Part shown: one piece after another, positions 50,001 to 62,360 of the stretch
Numbering within the stretch: position 1 is the first letter of the stretch
Layout of the letters: every line of letters starts with the position of its first letter
DNA from: Jacaranda mimosifolia
Lineage: Eukaryota; Streptophyta; Magnoliopsida; Lamiales; Bignoniaceae
Direction of reading: 5' to 3'
DNA: 64,000 bases
NCBI GenBank assembly: GCA_018894105.1
Contig: CM032129.1
Location: 26,801,468 to 26,865,467, forward strand
Translations under genes and position numbers: made by a program
Notes under the pieces: model-generated
Seen by the model: the letters and a program-made list of their open reading frames with translations, nothing else
Database searches by the model: none
What the model was told of the DNA's origin: nothing

Positions 50001-52500
50001 TACAGTCAGATTGTTCATACAGAACACTAGGAGTCATAAGGGAAAATGACGTTCCATGGTCGGATCATTTATGTAGTATACTAGGAGACATAGGGGGAAG
50101 AGCATTTCATGGTCGGATCTGTAAAATATGCTTGTACCGTTGGTTTTTGTGCAATGTTCCTTGTACAGTCTATTTTATAAAACTGAATGAAATCCTAGAT
50201 TTTGAATTTGAGTTCTTTTACAACTTCAAAAATTCTTGTTCACTCGGTTCTTTAAAATTAATCTAGCTTTTGAGTTTTTAAATATTAAATTTTCCATGAA
50301 ATGTAATGAAAATTCGATATGTGTCTTCACTGGTATAGGATGACATGGAGTCAACTCATGATTTGTAAAACCCAATATTTTGGTGGTTAAATTGAAATTA
50401 TTTTCGGTCAATTGGGCCAATCTAATGCATTCACTAAATGAAGAACTTAATTGAAAACTGAAAGGAAATGCTGGGGTTTGATTTGTAATCATTGAGAATT
50501 GCCCTTTAAATATCATTCCCCCAATTTTTTCTTCAATTCTTGCATGCACACCCCTCTTCCTCTCTTCAGCAATGGCCAATTCTAAAAAATAAACTGACCA
50601 AAAGCTTCATCACATTATTAGGAACGTAATCATACCACATGCATCCTACTCTGACTAGTGGACTATCGGGAAATTGAAGTTGAAGATTGAGCAGCGGCGG
50701 TAAGTGACAGATGTGGTGGTTCGGGGGCTGAAGCTTGAGTCTGGGAGGTGGGTTCTGTAGAAGTTAGCTCAAGGAACAAGATGGTAACTCCAATTTCTGG
50801 ATTTGACTACTAGCAGTGGTGGATTGAACATCATAGGTGGCGGAGCTGTGCGGTTAAGATCATAATTGACAGTCGAGACGCATCGACTGTTGTTGGTAGT
50901 CAGTAACTCCGGTAGCAGTGGCAGTACACGACGATCTTAAGGAAAAATTTTCATCTTGTCTTGGTGTTCACGGTGCTCACGTGTATGACATTTGTAGGAA
51001 TCTGAATTGATTATTATATTTTGACTAAATTGCCGAGATATGACTTAATTGTTAAATTATGAACTATTGACTTAGGAAAAGATTATCGATCAGAGCGAAT
51101 ATGACTCTCATAAATGTCATAGCGTTAATGGCATAATTATCATGTTATCTCGCAGTATCTTTGGAACCAGGCCTTAAAATCATGTATTAATTATAAAACA
51201 ACCGATATTAAGATATAAATGACTTAATCACTATTTAAAGGTCGATACAAATATTTTGACATTACACACATTTTTCTAGATAGGTGATGAGAAGCCAAAA
51301 TTTGAAGGACAGTAGAGCAGAGGTAGCCTTTTCTGTGGAATCTAAGGTGAGGGTTAAGTCTATTCTTTTTTGGGAAGTGAATGATCCTTAATGCTTGTAT
51401 TACCAATCTGATTGTACTCATTCTGGTGCATAGATAATTTGTTGAGATATTTGTTTATGTCTCGTATACCCTATAACCGTGTTGGCTTTCCCTGTATATA
51501 TTGTTATTTTGGTCCTGTCGACCAAATCTTGTTTTGTACTCCTACTCAATTTGTCCTGTATACTATTTATATAGCCTTGCTGGCCAGTGTTCACAGACTG
51601 TATTGCAACGTTTGGTTCACAGATATGTTTTGATTGTTATTTGAATATGTACTATCTATTGGCATAATGTTAAGTCACCTTGAGAACGCTCTTGGGGCGC
51701 CATGAGTCGGGTTGGGCCTGAGACTAGGTCAAAAAAGATTACCAGACAGCATGGGCTGACGGTAGCTGGTCTCTCAGCTAGTACCTACCTAAGATCCTAG
51801 CTTGCAGGTAGTCAGAGGTTAGCTGTCTGCGAGTCACGGGATCTGGCATGCGGCTGGCCTTGCCACATATCTATCGAGCCGAGTAATAAGAGAAGTCTGT
51901 TATGATTATTTTACTCCGTGAACCATTTGTTACCGTTTATTATCGATTATGTTTTGTTCTGGGAGCAATAAGGATGGAGTTGCCAACAACCTGTTAAATT
52001 TGGTATTACTTGTGCTTTGCTACATTATTGCTTCATATCGTAAAGTTTTGCTCGTTATTGAATCTGTTTATAAATTGCTACACTTTCAACAAGTTTTTCT
52101 TTGATTACTGTCATATATCCCCCTTACTAAGTCCTTAGGACTTACCCCTTTTTTCTTATCCTTTATTTTCTTCCCAAACAGGACTGGCTAAAGATTGAGG
52201 GCTTGAGACTTGCCTAAGGAGTGGCTTATTTTGTAATAGATTAGGTGATATGTATGTGTATATGGATATACCTAATTGAGGCACTTAGACTAGAGAATAT
52301 CATGTAAATGCTTAAGTTTGTTTCTAAGACTTTTGGTATGTACATACGGTATTGTATGAAATGATCTTTTGGGTTTAGTGTGTGCTGCTGTCTATTTTGT
52401 TTTGTTAAATTTTGGTTCCCCTAGTTGTCTTTTGAATTATATTTTAAGTTTGGATTGGTGGCACCTTAGCTTAGGGTTTTTCCCTGGCTGGGGCGTCACC
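47060..52500 (+). repeat. Chromovirus 5' LTR, long form (5.4 kb)
   Basis: It starts TGTAACACC and ends GGCGTCACC directly before GAGG and the PBS. The upstream 3.3 kb (47060-50380) is shared with the LTR at window start but not with this element's own 3' LTR. About 375 bp present in the other two LTRs is deleted at about 50990. The conserved palindrome is at 52126-52146. Confidence 0.88.
52126..52146 (+). promoter_or_regulatory. Conserved LTR palindrome, 5' LTR copy
   Basis: ACTAAGTCCTTAGGACTTAC is a perfect palindrome over its core (AAGTCCTTAGGACTT apart from the central base), about 355 bp before the LTR end. Confidence 0.45.
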
Positions 52501-52504
52501 GAGG

Positions 52505-52516
52505 TGGTATCAGAGC
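52505..52516 (+). other. Primer-binding site (initiator-Met tRNA)
   Basis: TGGTATCAGAGC, an exact match to the usual plant initiator-Met PBS, begins 4 nt after the 5' LTR. Confidence 0.95.
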
Positions 52517-53339
52517 TTAGGTTTGACGATGATCTAGGTGAATGAGTATTATTGGGATTTATGACTAGTCTAAATGATAGAAAGATAGTTTAGGTTTGAC
52601 CTCTTGGGTACATTGTTCGATATTAGGAGATTATACCTGGGACGGCGGACCAGTCTTTAATCTTCACTTCCAAAAATCGAGCATTAGACTTCAGATTGAA
52701 AATTGAACCATAGGTATCTTGTGTATGATTAAAAAGTTTTATGTGATTAAGGAATTTGGAAAAGAACTTGGGTAGTATAATTTTAATGAAATAAATTTAT
52801 ATATATCAGGATGACGGGAAAACATAGGGCAGGAATGAAACGCATGAAAGATGAAGGCAAAGAATCTTTAGAAGAAAGAATTAGAGTTTTAGAATAGGAA
52901 AAAGGCAAGATTATTAGAGCAATGCCAATGCCATGAGGATTGAATTTATGATATGCATAAGGCATTGAGGGAAAGGAAAACGGACACATATCATTTTAAA
53001 ACAATGGTTCATGTGGAAGACTAGAATTGGAGGCTCCTGAATATGTAAATATGTCGTAAATATGTATGTAGTATTAGCTTTTAGCCGCTAAATTAGAATG
53101 TAATAGACTAAGGTTAGCCAGACTAATAGGGTAATGCCCTAACTCAAGCTTTTTCATTTTGTCCACGACTAGGCAAATAGTTAGCTTACCTAAATTTTGG
53201 AATTTTGAATTTGTATATACCTTTGTAAACAATCGCTAGTGCTAACTCGATATGATAACAAAAGTTTTTATGTTGATCTTTGTATGACTAAACTTTTATT
53301 ATAATGAATTTTACTTAAATTTTGTTAACCATTTTATAT
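52517..53339 (+). other. Untranslated leader of the chromovirus
   Basis: There is no coding homology. It lies between PBS and gag. Confidence 0.6.
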
Positions 53340-54590
53340 GCAAGTTTGAGGAATTTAAGAGAATTGATGATAACTTTAGATACCCTTATACAACTTGATA
53401 ATTTGCAAGCTATAGAATATCCTAGATCTAATAGACTAATAGAAATGAATGATATCCTAGGAGGGTTCTTACATACCAACAAGGGTCGAGCAGGATGACA
53501 TAGAAGACCGCTCGATAGACGGGCTAATGTACAAAATATTCTTGGGCTGGGAGCACCCGCTTTACAACAACTACTGCAAAAAGAAGAAGTCTCACAGGTT
53601 TCTCAGTACGATTAACAAGCTGCAGGTCAACTAGGTGATCCTATATACTGAATGTGGCAAAGATTTATACAATTCTGCCAGCAGCAGTTTCAGGGTAATG
53701 GAGCAGGAAATACTGAAGAACTTACTGAAGATTGACTATTAGAGCAATTTCTTCGCTTTCAACCCCTGAAATTCTTAAGGGGACCAGATGATAGAAAAGC
53801 CGAAGAGTGGATTGAGAATTTGAAGAATATATTTGAAACCTTGCATTACCCGAACGAAAAGAAAGTTTGATATGCTACATTTCCATTGAGACGTCCTGCA
53901 CACAATTTGTGGAAAATGATAGACCATAGATGGGTTGCAGAAGGGATTCAACAGACTTGGGAGACCAGGGAGTTTGTGGATAAATATGTACCATTGATGG
54001 CCAAACATGTAAGGGAGAGAGAATTCATGGATTTGATACAAAGAACGTCATTTGTCGGTTAGTATAAGGCTATCTTTAGTCAACAAATTCAGTATGCACC
54101 TCACATACTTACAGATGAGGATCGAAAGACCAATAAATTTGTGGAAGGATTACAACGGGAACTCAGACAAGCCCTTACCACATGTGATCTGCTCAACTTT
54201 AACTGTACAATGAGTAAAGCGCTGCAAGTGGAGTTAGAACTACGGGAAGTTTAGAAAATCAAAGATAAGGGCCGAAAAGAAAGAATGAATCTTGGAAGAC
54301 AGAGCAACCCCGGGAGGAAACAACCAAAATTATAGATCAGAGGCACTAGTCAACGAACACACCAGGCCAATAGGGCCGCAAATTTGGCTCGAGGAGTGCC
54401 ACCAAAGAAATGTGGGTTTGTGGAGATTAGTCTATGAAGAATCCAACTGTTGGAAAAGGCAAGGTAAAATGTGGGATGTGGTAGTGACCAACACTTTATT
54501 AGAGATTGCCCCAACCGGAGGGACCCAACACCTACAAGAAAAGGGAAATAGGTTGCAGGAACCAGCGAAAAATTGAAAGTTTGAGCTCGT
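53340..54590 (+). pseudogene. Chromovirus gag remnant
   Basis: Retrotransposon-gag text reads LEQFLRFQPLKFLRGPDD, KAEEWIENLKNIFETL, FVDKYVPL and FVEGLQRELRQAL (53740-54220). A zinc knuckle CX2CX4HX4C near 54470-54520 is readable as GCGSDQHFIRDCP with the first Cys lost to a frame shift. Stops after EKKV and in SFVG*YK inactivate it. Gag would form the particle and bind RNA. Confidence 0.88.
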
Positions 54591-54639
54591 GCATATGCTT
54601 TGACTGGAGAAAAAGCGCCAAATCCTAATGAAGTAGTGA

Positions 54640-54940
54640 AGGTATGATTTCTATTTTTAGAATTAATGGTAATGCTTTATATGGCTATGGAGCTACTCAT
54701 TCCTTTATATATACATATTTCTCTCAAATTTTGAATACGTAACCTGAAACCATAGCTTATCAAATAAAGGTACAAACACCCATAGGGATAGGGTTGATAA
54801 CAAACACCATGTATCGGGCTTGTCCAGTTAGGATTGAGGATTGTGAGTATCCAGCAAATCTTATAAAAATGCCCATTCAGGAACATGTTTTGATACTTGG
54901 AATAGATTGGCTATATCAACATCAGGCACAACAGACATAA
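54640..54940 (+). pseudogene. Chromovirus protease remnant
   Basis: It reads NALYGYGATHSFIYTYF, where the family has a D-S-G-A-T-H-S-F active site, so the catalytic Asp is replaced. The downstream flap and ILGIDWL (54890-54912) fit the fold. A stop lies near 54739. Confidence 0.85.
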
Positions 54941-55084
54941 GGTACCTATACCGATATGTCGTTCTACAGATACAACTTCCCCGATACCAATTATATCCAT
55001 GATAGAGGCTAGGAAATTTTTGAGGGAAAGAGGACAAGGCTTTTCAGCATACTTTATAAATAAACCCCAAGACAACCAAAATAG

Positions 55085-55990
55085 AAAAAGTGGAAATAGT
55101 GGCTAATTATCTAGATGTATATTCAGAAAAGTTAAACTCATTACCACCTGACAGAGAGATAGAATTTGTTCTTCACACTATTCATGGTGCCATGCCTTTT
55201 TCTAAAACCCCCTATCGAATGACGCCTGTAGAACTTAAAGAGCTAAAGAATCAACTTTAGGAACTGTTAGAAAAGAAATTCATAAGGCCTAGCATTTCTC
55301 CATATGGAGCTCCAATATTATTTGTTAAAAAGAAAGATGGATCCCTAAGGATGAGCATCGATTATAATGAGTTGAACAAAGTCACTATAAAAAATAAATA
55401 TCCCTTGCTGCATGTGGAAGAATTGTTTGACCTTTTACAGAGATTACTGTTTTCTCGAAGTAAGATTGGAGACATGGGAATTATCAGCTGAAAATTAGGG
55501 AAGAAAATATCCAAAAATTGCGTTTAATTCCTGGTATGGTCATTTCGAGTTTGTAGTGATGCCGTTTGGTATGACCAATGCCCCAATGGAATTTATGGAT
55601 TTGATGCACCAAATTTTTCGACCATGTCTGGACTAGTTTGTGGTCATATGCATTGACAACGTTTTGGTATACTCAAAGACTAGAGAGGTGCATGCAAAGC
55701 ACTTACACATGGTTTTGAGAACTCTGAGGGAACATAAGTAGTATGCAAAGTTTAGTAAGTGCGAATTTTGGATAGAGAAAGTGACATTTCTTTGACATAT
55801 TATATCCCAAGATGGGATAGAGGTCGATCCCTATAAGATAGAGGTAATAGTCAACTGAAAAAGACCCAAAAATGTAATAGAAGTCTGTAGCCTTTTGGGA
55901 CTTGCCGGCTACTATTGAAGGTTTGTACAAGATTTTTCTAAGATAGCCAGCCCATTGACTAAGTTGACCCAGAAAGATTAGCCGTTTGAC
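55085..55990 (+). pseudogene. Chromovirus reverse transcriptase remnant
   Basis: Broken frames read [57 protein letters not shown] and GLAGYY. The catalytic Y-x-D-D box is changed to IDN and a frameshift lies near 55440-55540. It is non-functional. Confidence 0.9.
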
Positions 55991-56029
55991 TAGAAAGAGG
56001 ATTGTGAAAGGAGTTTTCAAGAGTTGAAG

Positions 56030-56420
56030 AATAGATTGACTTCAACTCCAGTTTTGGCCCTTTCGAAAGTATTAGAAGGTTTTGTTACGTGTACGGATGC
56101 TTCTAAAGAAGGGCTTAGATGTGCACTAATGCAGAAGGGGCGAGTTATCGCCTATACATCTTGAAAATTGAAACCACATGAGGAGAATTACCCAACTCAT
56201 GACCTGGAGCTAGATGCAGTGATTTTTAAGTTATCAAAATGGAGACGCTATCTCTATGGGGCCACTTTTGAAGTATACACCGATCATAAAAGTCTCAAGT
56301 ATTTGCATTCGTAGAAAGATCTGAACATGAAACAGGGAATGTGAATGGAATCTCTAGAGGATTATGACTTCTTTATCATTACCGCCCAGGAAAGGCAAAT
56401 ATAGTGGCAGACGCATTGAG
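56030..56420 (+). pseudogene. Chromovirus RNase H remnant
   Basis: [38 protein letters not shown] and [11 protein letters not shown] give the core Asp/Glu positions of the Ty3 RNase H. Stops occur at several Trp/Gln codons (TGA or TAG), consistent with C-to-T decay. Confidence 0.88.
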
Positions 56421-56639
56421 CCGAAAGGTCGGGATGGCTCATATGCTAGGTATAGGAACATTAATAAGTCCAAAGGTAGATGTTGTAATAAGAATAAGGT
56501 AACGAACTTAGATTGCAGGAGTAAATGTACAGTCAAAACTATATGATGAAATACATTGAGCACATGCTAGTGATAGTTGGATAATGAGATAGAAAAAAGT
56601 GGTCAGGAGTTCTAAAAAGTCTGAGTTCAGTACAGATAG

Positions 56640-57760
56640 TCAATGTACTCTCTTCTTTTGCAGGATAATATACATGCCGAAAGAAATGAAAAGAAGACTA
56701 TTAGAAAAGGCCCACAAGGCAAGATATACGATACATCCGGGAGACACGAAGATGTATCGAGATTTGAAGAAATAGTTTTGGTGGAATGGGATGAAAAGAG
56801 ATGTTGCAAACTATGTGCAAAAGTTCTTAACCTGCTAGTTCGTAAAAACAGAGCATCAGCGACTATCAGGATTACTACAACCACTTCTGATCCTTGACTG
56901 GAAATGGAAGCAATTAACCATTAATTTTGTGAGAGGTCTACCAATAGCTCAAGAAGGATATGACAGTATCTAGGCAATAGGAGACCAGTTAACCAAGTCT
57001 ACTCACTTTCTACCAATTGGAACTTATTACAGGGTTGAGAAACTAACAAAGTTATATATCAGAGAAACTGTTAGATTACATGGAATTCCAACCAGTATTA
57101 TGTTAGATCGAGATCCATAGTTCATCTTAAGACTTTGAAAAAGTTTGCAAGAACATTTGGCAATAAGGTTACGATTCAGTTCTACAACTTATCCTCAATC
57201 AAATAGACAGTCAGAAAGGGTCACCCGGATAGTGGAGGATATGCTACAGGCTTGTACTTTGGATTTCAGCAGGAGCTAGAACCAACACCTTCCTATGATA
57301 GAATTTGCTTACAATAACAACTGCCAGTCTACTATCTAGATGGCCCCGTATGAAGCATTGTATGGTAGAAAATATTAATCCCCGTTACATTGGCACCTTG
57401 GAGAACACAGAAATAGCGCTGATAAGTCCTTGGGAAATTTAAGGCTAGAATTAATTTAGGAAACTATTGAGAAGATACAAATAATCAAATAAAGATTAAA
57501 AGCAGCTTAGGATTTGCAGAAAAGTTATACAGATAAACGGAGAAAGGATTTAGAATTCGAAGTTGGTGACCAAGTGTTTCTTAAAGTATTCCCAAGAAAA
57601 GGTGTCTGAAGGATTGGAAAAGGCAGGAAGCTTAGCCCAAAATATATTGGTCCTTATGAGATATGTGAAAGAATTGGATTGGTAACTTACCGTCTGGTAC
57701 TACCCCAAGCTTGATGGAAATACATGATGTTTTTCACATATCACAACTTCGAAAATATTA
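56640..57760 (+). pseudogene. Chromovirus integrase remnant
   Basis: The N-terminal zinc-binding part reads HPGDTKMYRDLKK and FWWNGMKRDVANYV. The core keeps Asp in AIGDQLTKSTHFLP and LDRDPQF and Glu in SNRQSERV. It is followed by MIEFAYNNN, APYEALYGRK and the C-terminal GPYEICERIG. Frameshifts near 56750-56900 and several stops prevent expression. Confidence 0.9.
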
Positions 57761-57799
57761 TCCCGACTCCTCCCACATCATTCAAATAAAGATATATTG

Positions 57800-57985
57800 T
57801 TAGAAAGTGACCTAACCTACAAAGAGCAATCGATTTGTATCTTGGATAGAAAATTTTGAGAACTTAGAAATTGAAGGATTCCTCAAGTAAAAGTATTATG
57901 GCGCAATCACAACATAGAATAGGTGACTTGAGAATGAAAAGATTTCATGCACCAACAGTATCCCAAACTTTTCTAGTAGTCAGGT
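57800..57985 (+). pseudogene. Chromodomain-like integrase tail
   Basis: Text readable as ILDRK, IPQVKVLWRNHNIE and VT*E resembles the chromodomain tail of chromovirus integrases (I-L-D-R...K-V-x-W-R...E-x-T-W-E). It contains several stops. This supports placing the element among chromoviruses. Confidence 0.7.
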
Positions 57986-58008
57986 GAGAATCTGAGGACC
58001 AAATTCTT

Positions 58009-58022
58009 TTAAGAGGGGGAGA
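58009..58022 (+). other. Polypurine tract
   Basis: AAGAGGGGGAGAA lies immediately before the 3' LTR and primes plus-strand DNA synthesis in this class. Confidence 0.9.
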
Positions 58023-58722
58023 ATTGTATCACCCCTAAAATTTTAATTGGTAACAATTTAAATATTATTATTAAAAAAAAGTTTTGGGGGTCAAAACATA
58101 AATAGGAAAAGACTTGATTGTAAGACATTTGAAAATTTTGGGGGTTAAATTAAAATTATTCTCGATCAACTGGGCTAATCTAATGCACTCACTAAATGAA
58201 GAAGTTAATTGAAAATTGAAAGGAAATACTAGGGGTCGATTTTTAATTTTTGAAAACTGCCCTTTAATTATCATTTCCGCCCATAATTTCTTCAATTCCC
58301 ACATGCACACCTCCTTCCTCCCTCTGGAAACTTCCCTTCGGTGATGGCCAGTTCTAAAAACTTAACCGACCATAAATTTCCTCACATTATTAGGAACATA
58401 GCCGTACCAGATGCATCCTACTTTGACCGGCGACCATCGGTAAATTGAACCTGAAGGTTGAGCAATGGTAGCGAGTGGTGGACACGGTGGTTTGGCAGCT
58501 AAATCTTGAGTTTGGGAGGTGGGTTCTGTAGAGGTTAGCTCAAGAACAAGATGGTAACTCCGATTCCTGAATTTGACCATCAATAACGGCGGAATTGAAC
58601 AAAAATTGCGGCGACAGAGATGGCAAAGCTACACGGTTAAGGTCACAATTGATAGTCAATTCATTACTGAATTTGAAAATTGACTTGCACATCCTTCTGT
58701 ACACATCGAGATGCATGGGCTA

Positions 58723-60359
58723 ATAGCAATTTACCCCCCCTGTGTTTTAAAAAATAGGCAATATACCCCCTTATGAATTTTTTTTTTTTAAAATACCTCC
58801 CCATGTTTTAAAAAATCATGCACACCGTCTCCCCCTTCTCATTTGCTGCCTATTTAACATAATTTTAATATGAAAAGACTAATTTACCCTTAATCATTTA
58901 ATATATTTTCAATTCAATTTAAATAATCTTTTATTATCATTTTTTCCCTTTTCTTCCATTCTTTTCTTTTCTTTTTATTTCTCTTTTCTCTCTTCCTCCA
59001 TTATTTCATATATTCTCATTTTATACATATATAAATTTATTTATAAAATTAAAATCACTTTTATTTTTATCTTATCAATTATATTCATCTTTCTTTCTAT
59101 TAATTCATTCCAAAGTAAATAAAATTTAAATTTCATAAAATATATAATATATTTTTTATTTGTACTTAAATACATATATAGCATATATATAAATTTATCT
59201 ATAAAATTTAAATAATTTTTCTTTATATATTTTTTATTTCTAATTATTCATTTTAAATTAAATATTATATATATTTACTAAAATATATAATATATTTATA
59301 TACATATATTTTTGTTGATAAGATATTTATTAATATATATGATGTTATTATCCTATACATGATATTATATATAATTATTTAATAGCATCATCTTTATATA
59401 AATTTATTTATAAAATTTAAATAATTTTTATTTATATCTTTTTTCATTCTAATTATTTATTTCAAATTAAATATTATATATATTTATGAAAATATATAAT
59501 ATATTTATATACATATATATGATATTATATATTTATTTAGTTATATTTATATATTTATTATCATATGTATATAATATATACAATAATATATTTAATATAA
59601 TACATATATGATAATATATATGTATATATATAAAATACAAAATTCTAACCCCATCCCCACCCCGTCTCCCCAAACCCCCACCCTTACGGGCTGCCATGGC
59701 CATGGCTTCCATAGTAGCATTGTGGCCAGATCTGTTTTGATTTCCCTTTTTTTTACAAATGCCGGCAGTGGCTGCTGGCCGTCGGTGGGGGCTTCCGGCC
59801 ACCAGTAGAGGCTACCCCCATCCCCTACCCCGTCTCCCCAAACCCCCATCCTTACGAGCTGCCATGGCAGCATTGTGGCTAGATCCGGCCACTGGCCGCC
59901 ATCTACTTCGATTTTCCTTTCTTTTTTTTTTTACAAATGCCGACTGCGGCTGCGGCTGCCGGCGGCGGCTGCTGGCAGTCTAGTGGGGTGGGTATCATTT
60001 ATATATATAATTGTATATATATACACTAGTATATAATATATATACATATTATATTATGTATATATATATATATATTTTTTTTTATATTTTAAAAAAATAT
60101 ATAATATGATTTAATGTAAACCGTTGATTTTTTAAAAGAAGATCCAACGGTTGATGAACAAGGTATAATTATCTTTTTATATACAAAATTTAAACCCAGA
60201 TGCACGCACAGGCGCGTGTGCTACACCCACGCTCTCAGGGGGGTTCGTTGCATGATTTTTTAAAATATGAGGGTGTTCTTTGAAATTTATTTTTTCACAA
60301 GGGCGTAATTTGCCTATTTTTCTTAACATAGGGGGGTCCATAGCAATTTTCCCCGAAAC
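58723..60359. mobile_element. MULE-like TIR element inside the 3' LTR, 1.64 kb
   Basis: The left end (TTACCCCCCTGTGTTTTAAA, then ATAGGCAA) and right end (reverse complement GGACCCCCCTATGTTAAGAA, then ATAGGCAA) are inverted. Flanking 9-mers CATGGGCTA and CATTGACTA differ at two sites and fit a 9-bp Mutator-type target duplication. The other two LTR copies lack this sequence. There is no transposase. The interior is extremely AT-rich except for the GC-rich duplication at 59645-59990. Confidence 0.75.
59645..59990. repeat. GC-rich 168-bp tandem duplication
   Basis: CCCCGTCTCCCCAAACCCCC begins at 59660 and again at 59828. Both units continue with GCTGCCATGGC, GCATTGTGGC and TTTTTTTTACAAATGCCG. 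Surroundings are over 80% A+T, so this is a compositional island. Reading frames through it (Pro/Arg-rich) look like composition effects. Confidence 0.8.
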
Positions 60360-61977
60360 GCATTGACTAGTGGTGGTAGTCAGCAACTCCGGTGGTGGCC
60401 GACGGCGGCGCACGATGGTCTAGAGATAGAATTTCCATGTTGTTATGGTGCTCACGTGTGTGGTATTGATTTGTGGTAATTGAGCTCCAATAATAAGATT
60501 TTGGCAAAAATCGTACGGAATTGGGGTTATTACAAAATGCCTTATATTGTTCTTGTTACCTTGCCGATTCTTGTGTAATATTATGATATGGAAAGAACAT
60601 GACTGGAACTGAGACAATGGGATGCATGGTTATATATGTAATGCTTAGTGAACTCAGATATGTAATATATACATATAATCTTTGATTAATTAAGTTAAAT
60701 AGATGATTAAACCCCTAATTTTGTATATAATGATGTTTGGTGCCGAATCATTAAAGATTAAATTCTCATTAATTAAGGTTAACCACAGTAATTTTATATT
60801 TGACTTTATGTAATGTTGCAAGGACCAAATATTGTAGGAATCTAAATTGATTATTATGTTTTGACTAAATTGCCGAGATAGGACTTAAATTGTTAAACTA
60901 GGAACTATTAATTTAGGAAAAGATTATCCACCAGAGCGAATATGACTCTCGTAAATGCCGTAGCGTTAATCACATAATTATCATGTTATCTTGCAGTTTC
61001 TTTGGAATCAAGCCTTAAAATCATGTATTAATTGTAAAACAATTGATACTAAAATATAAATTACTTAACCACCATTTAAAGGTCAATACAAGCATTTTGA
61101 TGTTTAGAACATTCTTTTGGATAGGTGATGAGGAGTCGAAATTGGCAGGACAGTAGAACAGGGGTAGCCTTTTCTATGGAATCTAAGGTAAGGGTTAAGT
61201 CTATCCTTTTTTGGGAAGTGAATGATCCTTAATGCTTGTATTACCTATGTCTATCTTTGAATTTAACTATACTCATTCTAGTGCCCAGAACATTTGTTGA
61301 GATATTTGTTTCTATCCCATATATCCTACAACCTTGCCGATTTTTCCTGTATATTTTGTTATTTTGGTCTTGCCAACCAAATATCATTTTGTACCCATGT
61401 CTAATTCATCTTGTATACTATTTATATGGCATTGCTAGTCAGTGTTCATAGACTATACTGCTACGTTTGGTTCACAAATATGTTTTGATTGTTATTTAAA
61501 TATGTTCTATCTGTTGGCATAATGTTAAGTCACCTTGAGGACACTCTTGGGGTGCCACGAGTCAGGTTAGGCCTGGGACTAGGTTCGAAAAGATAACCAG
61601 GCAGCATGGGCTGACGGTGGTTGGTTTCCGGCTAGGACCTACCTAAGATCCTGATTTGCAGGTAATCAGAGGTTAGTTGCTACGAGTTAGGGGATCTGGC
61701 ATGTAGCCGACCATGCCACATGTCTACTGAGCCAAGTAATAAGAGAAGCATGTTATGATTATTGTACTCCGTGAACTGTTTGTTACCATTTATTATCAAT
61801 TATGTTTTGTTCTGGGAGCAATAAGGATGGAGTTGCCAATAGCCTGTTAAATTTGGTATTACTTGTGCTTTGTTACATTATTGCTTCATATCGTAAAGTT
61901 TTGCTCATTATTGAATATGTGTATCAATTGCTGCACTTTCAACAAGTTTTTCTTTGATTACTGTCATATTTCCCTCT

Positions 61978-61999
61978 CACTAAGTTCTTAGAACTTACC
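61978..61999 (+). promoter_or_regulatory. Conserved LTR palindrome, 3' LTR copy
   Basis: CACTAAGTTCTTAGAACTTA lies ~360 bp before the LTR end. Paired changes relative to the 5' LTR copy (GTCC...GGAC versus GTTC...GAAC) keep the palindrome. Confidence 0.45.
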
Positions 62000-62360
62000 C
62001 CCTTTTTGTTATCCTTTATTTTCTTCCCAAGCAGAACTAGTTGAAGACTGAGGGCTTGAGACTTGCCTAAGGAGTGGCTTATTTTGTAATAGATTAGGTG
62101 ATATGTATATGTATATGTATATAGATTACACCTAATCGAGACGCTTAGACTAGAGAATGTCATGTAAATGCTTAGGTTTGTTTCTAAGACTTTTGGCATG
62201 CACATATGGTACTTTATGAAATGATCTTTTGGGTTTAGTATGTGCTGCTGTCTATTTTGTTTTGTTAAATTTTGGTTCCCCTAATTGTCTTTTGAATTAT
62301 ATTTTAGGTTTGGACTTGTGGCACCTTAGTTTAGGGTTCATCCCTAGCTTGGACGCCACA

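Larger units (their letters stand above)
47060..62360 (+). mobile_element. Ty3/gypsy chromovirus (Tekay/Del-like), full length, dead
   Basis: The 5' LTR (47060-52500), PBS, gag, protease, RT, RNase H, integrase, chromodomain-like tail, purine tract and 3' LTR (58025-62360) appear in Ty3 order. The integrase-last order excludes copia. Every domain has in-frame stops or frameshifts. Sequences next to the outer ends are ATAAT (47055-47059) and AATTT (62361-62365), so no target duplication is evident. The two LTRs differ in form: the 5' one is a long form, while the 3' one has a short upstream part and a 1.6-kb insertion. Both facts point to recombination between elements. Confidence 0.92.
58025..62360 (+). 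repeat. Chromovirus 3' LTR, short form, with insertion
   Basis: It starts TGTATCACCCC and ends GGACGCCACA. After ~115 bp it joins the part homologous to 50385 onward of the 5' LTR. The first 115 bp resemble the solo LTR family at 17999 more than the long form. A MULE-like element occupies 58723-60359. Without it the LTR is about 2.7 kb. Confidence 0.85.

Noticed and set aside
59533..60000. Pro/Gly/Trp-rich frames on both strands as a gene
   Set aside because: They arise from the GC-rich tandem duplication. Frames on both strands look equally good and none matches a family.
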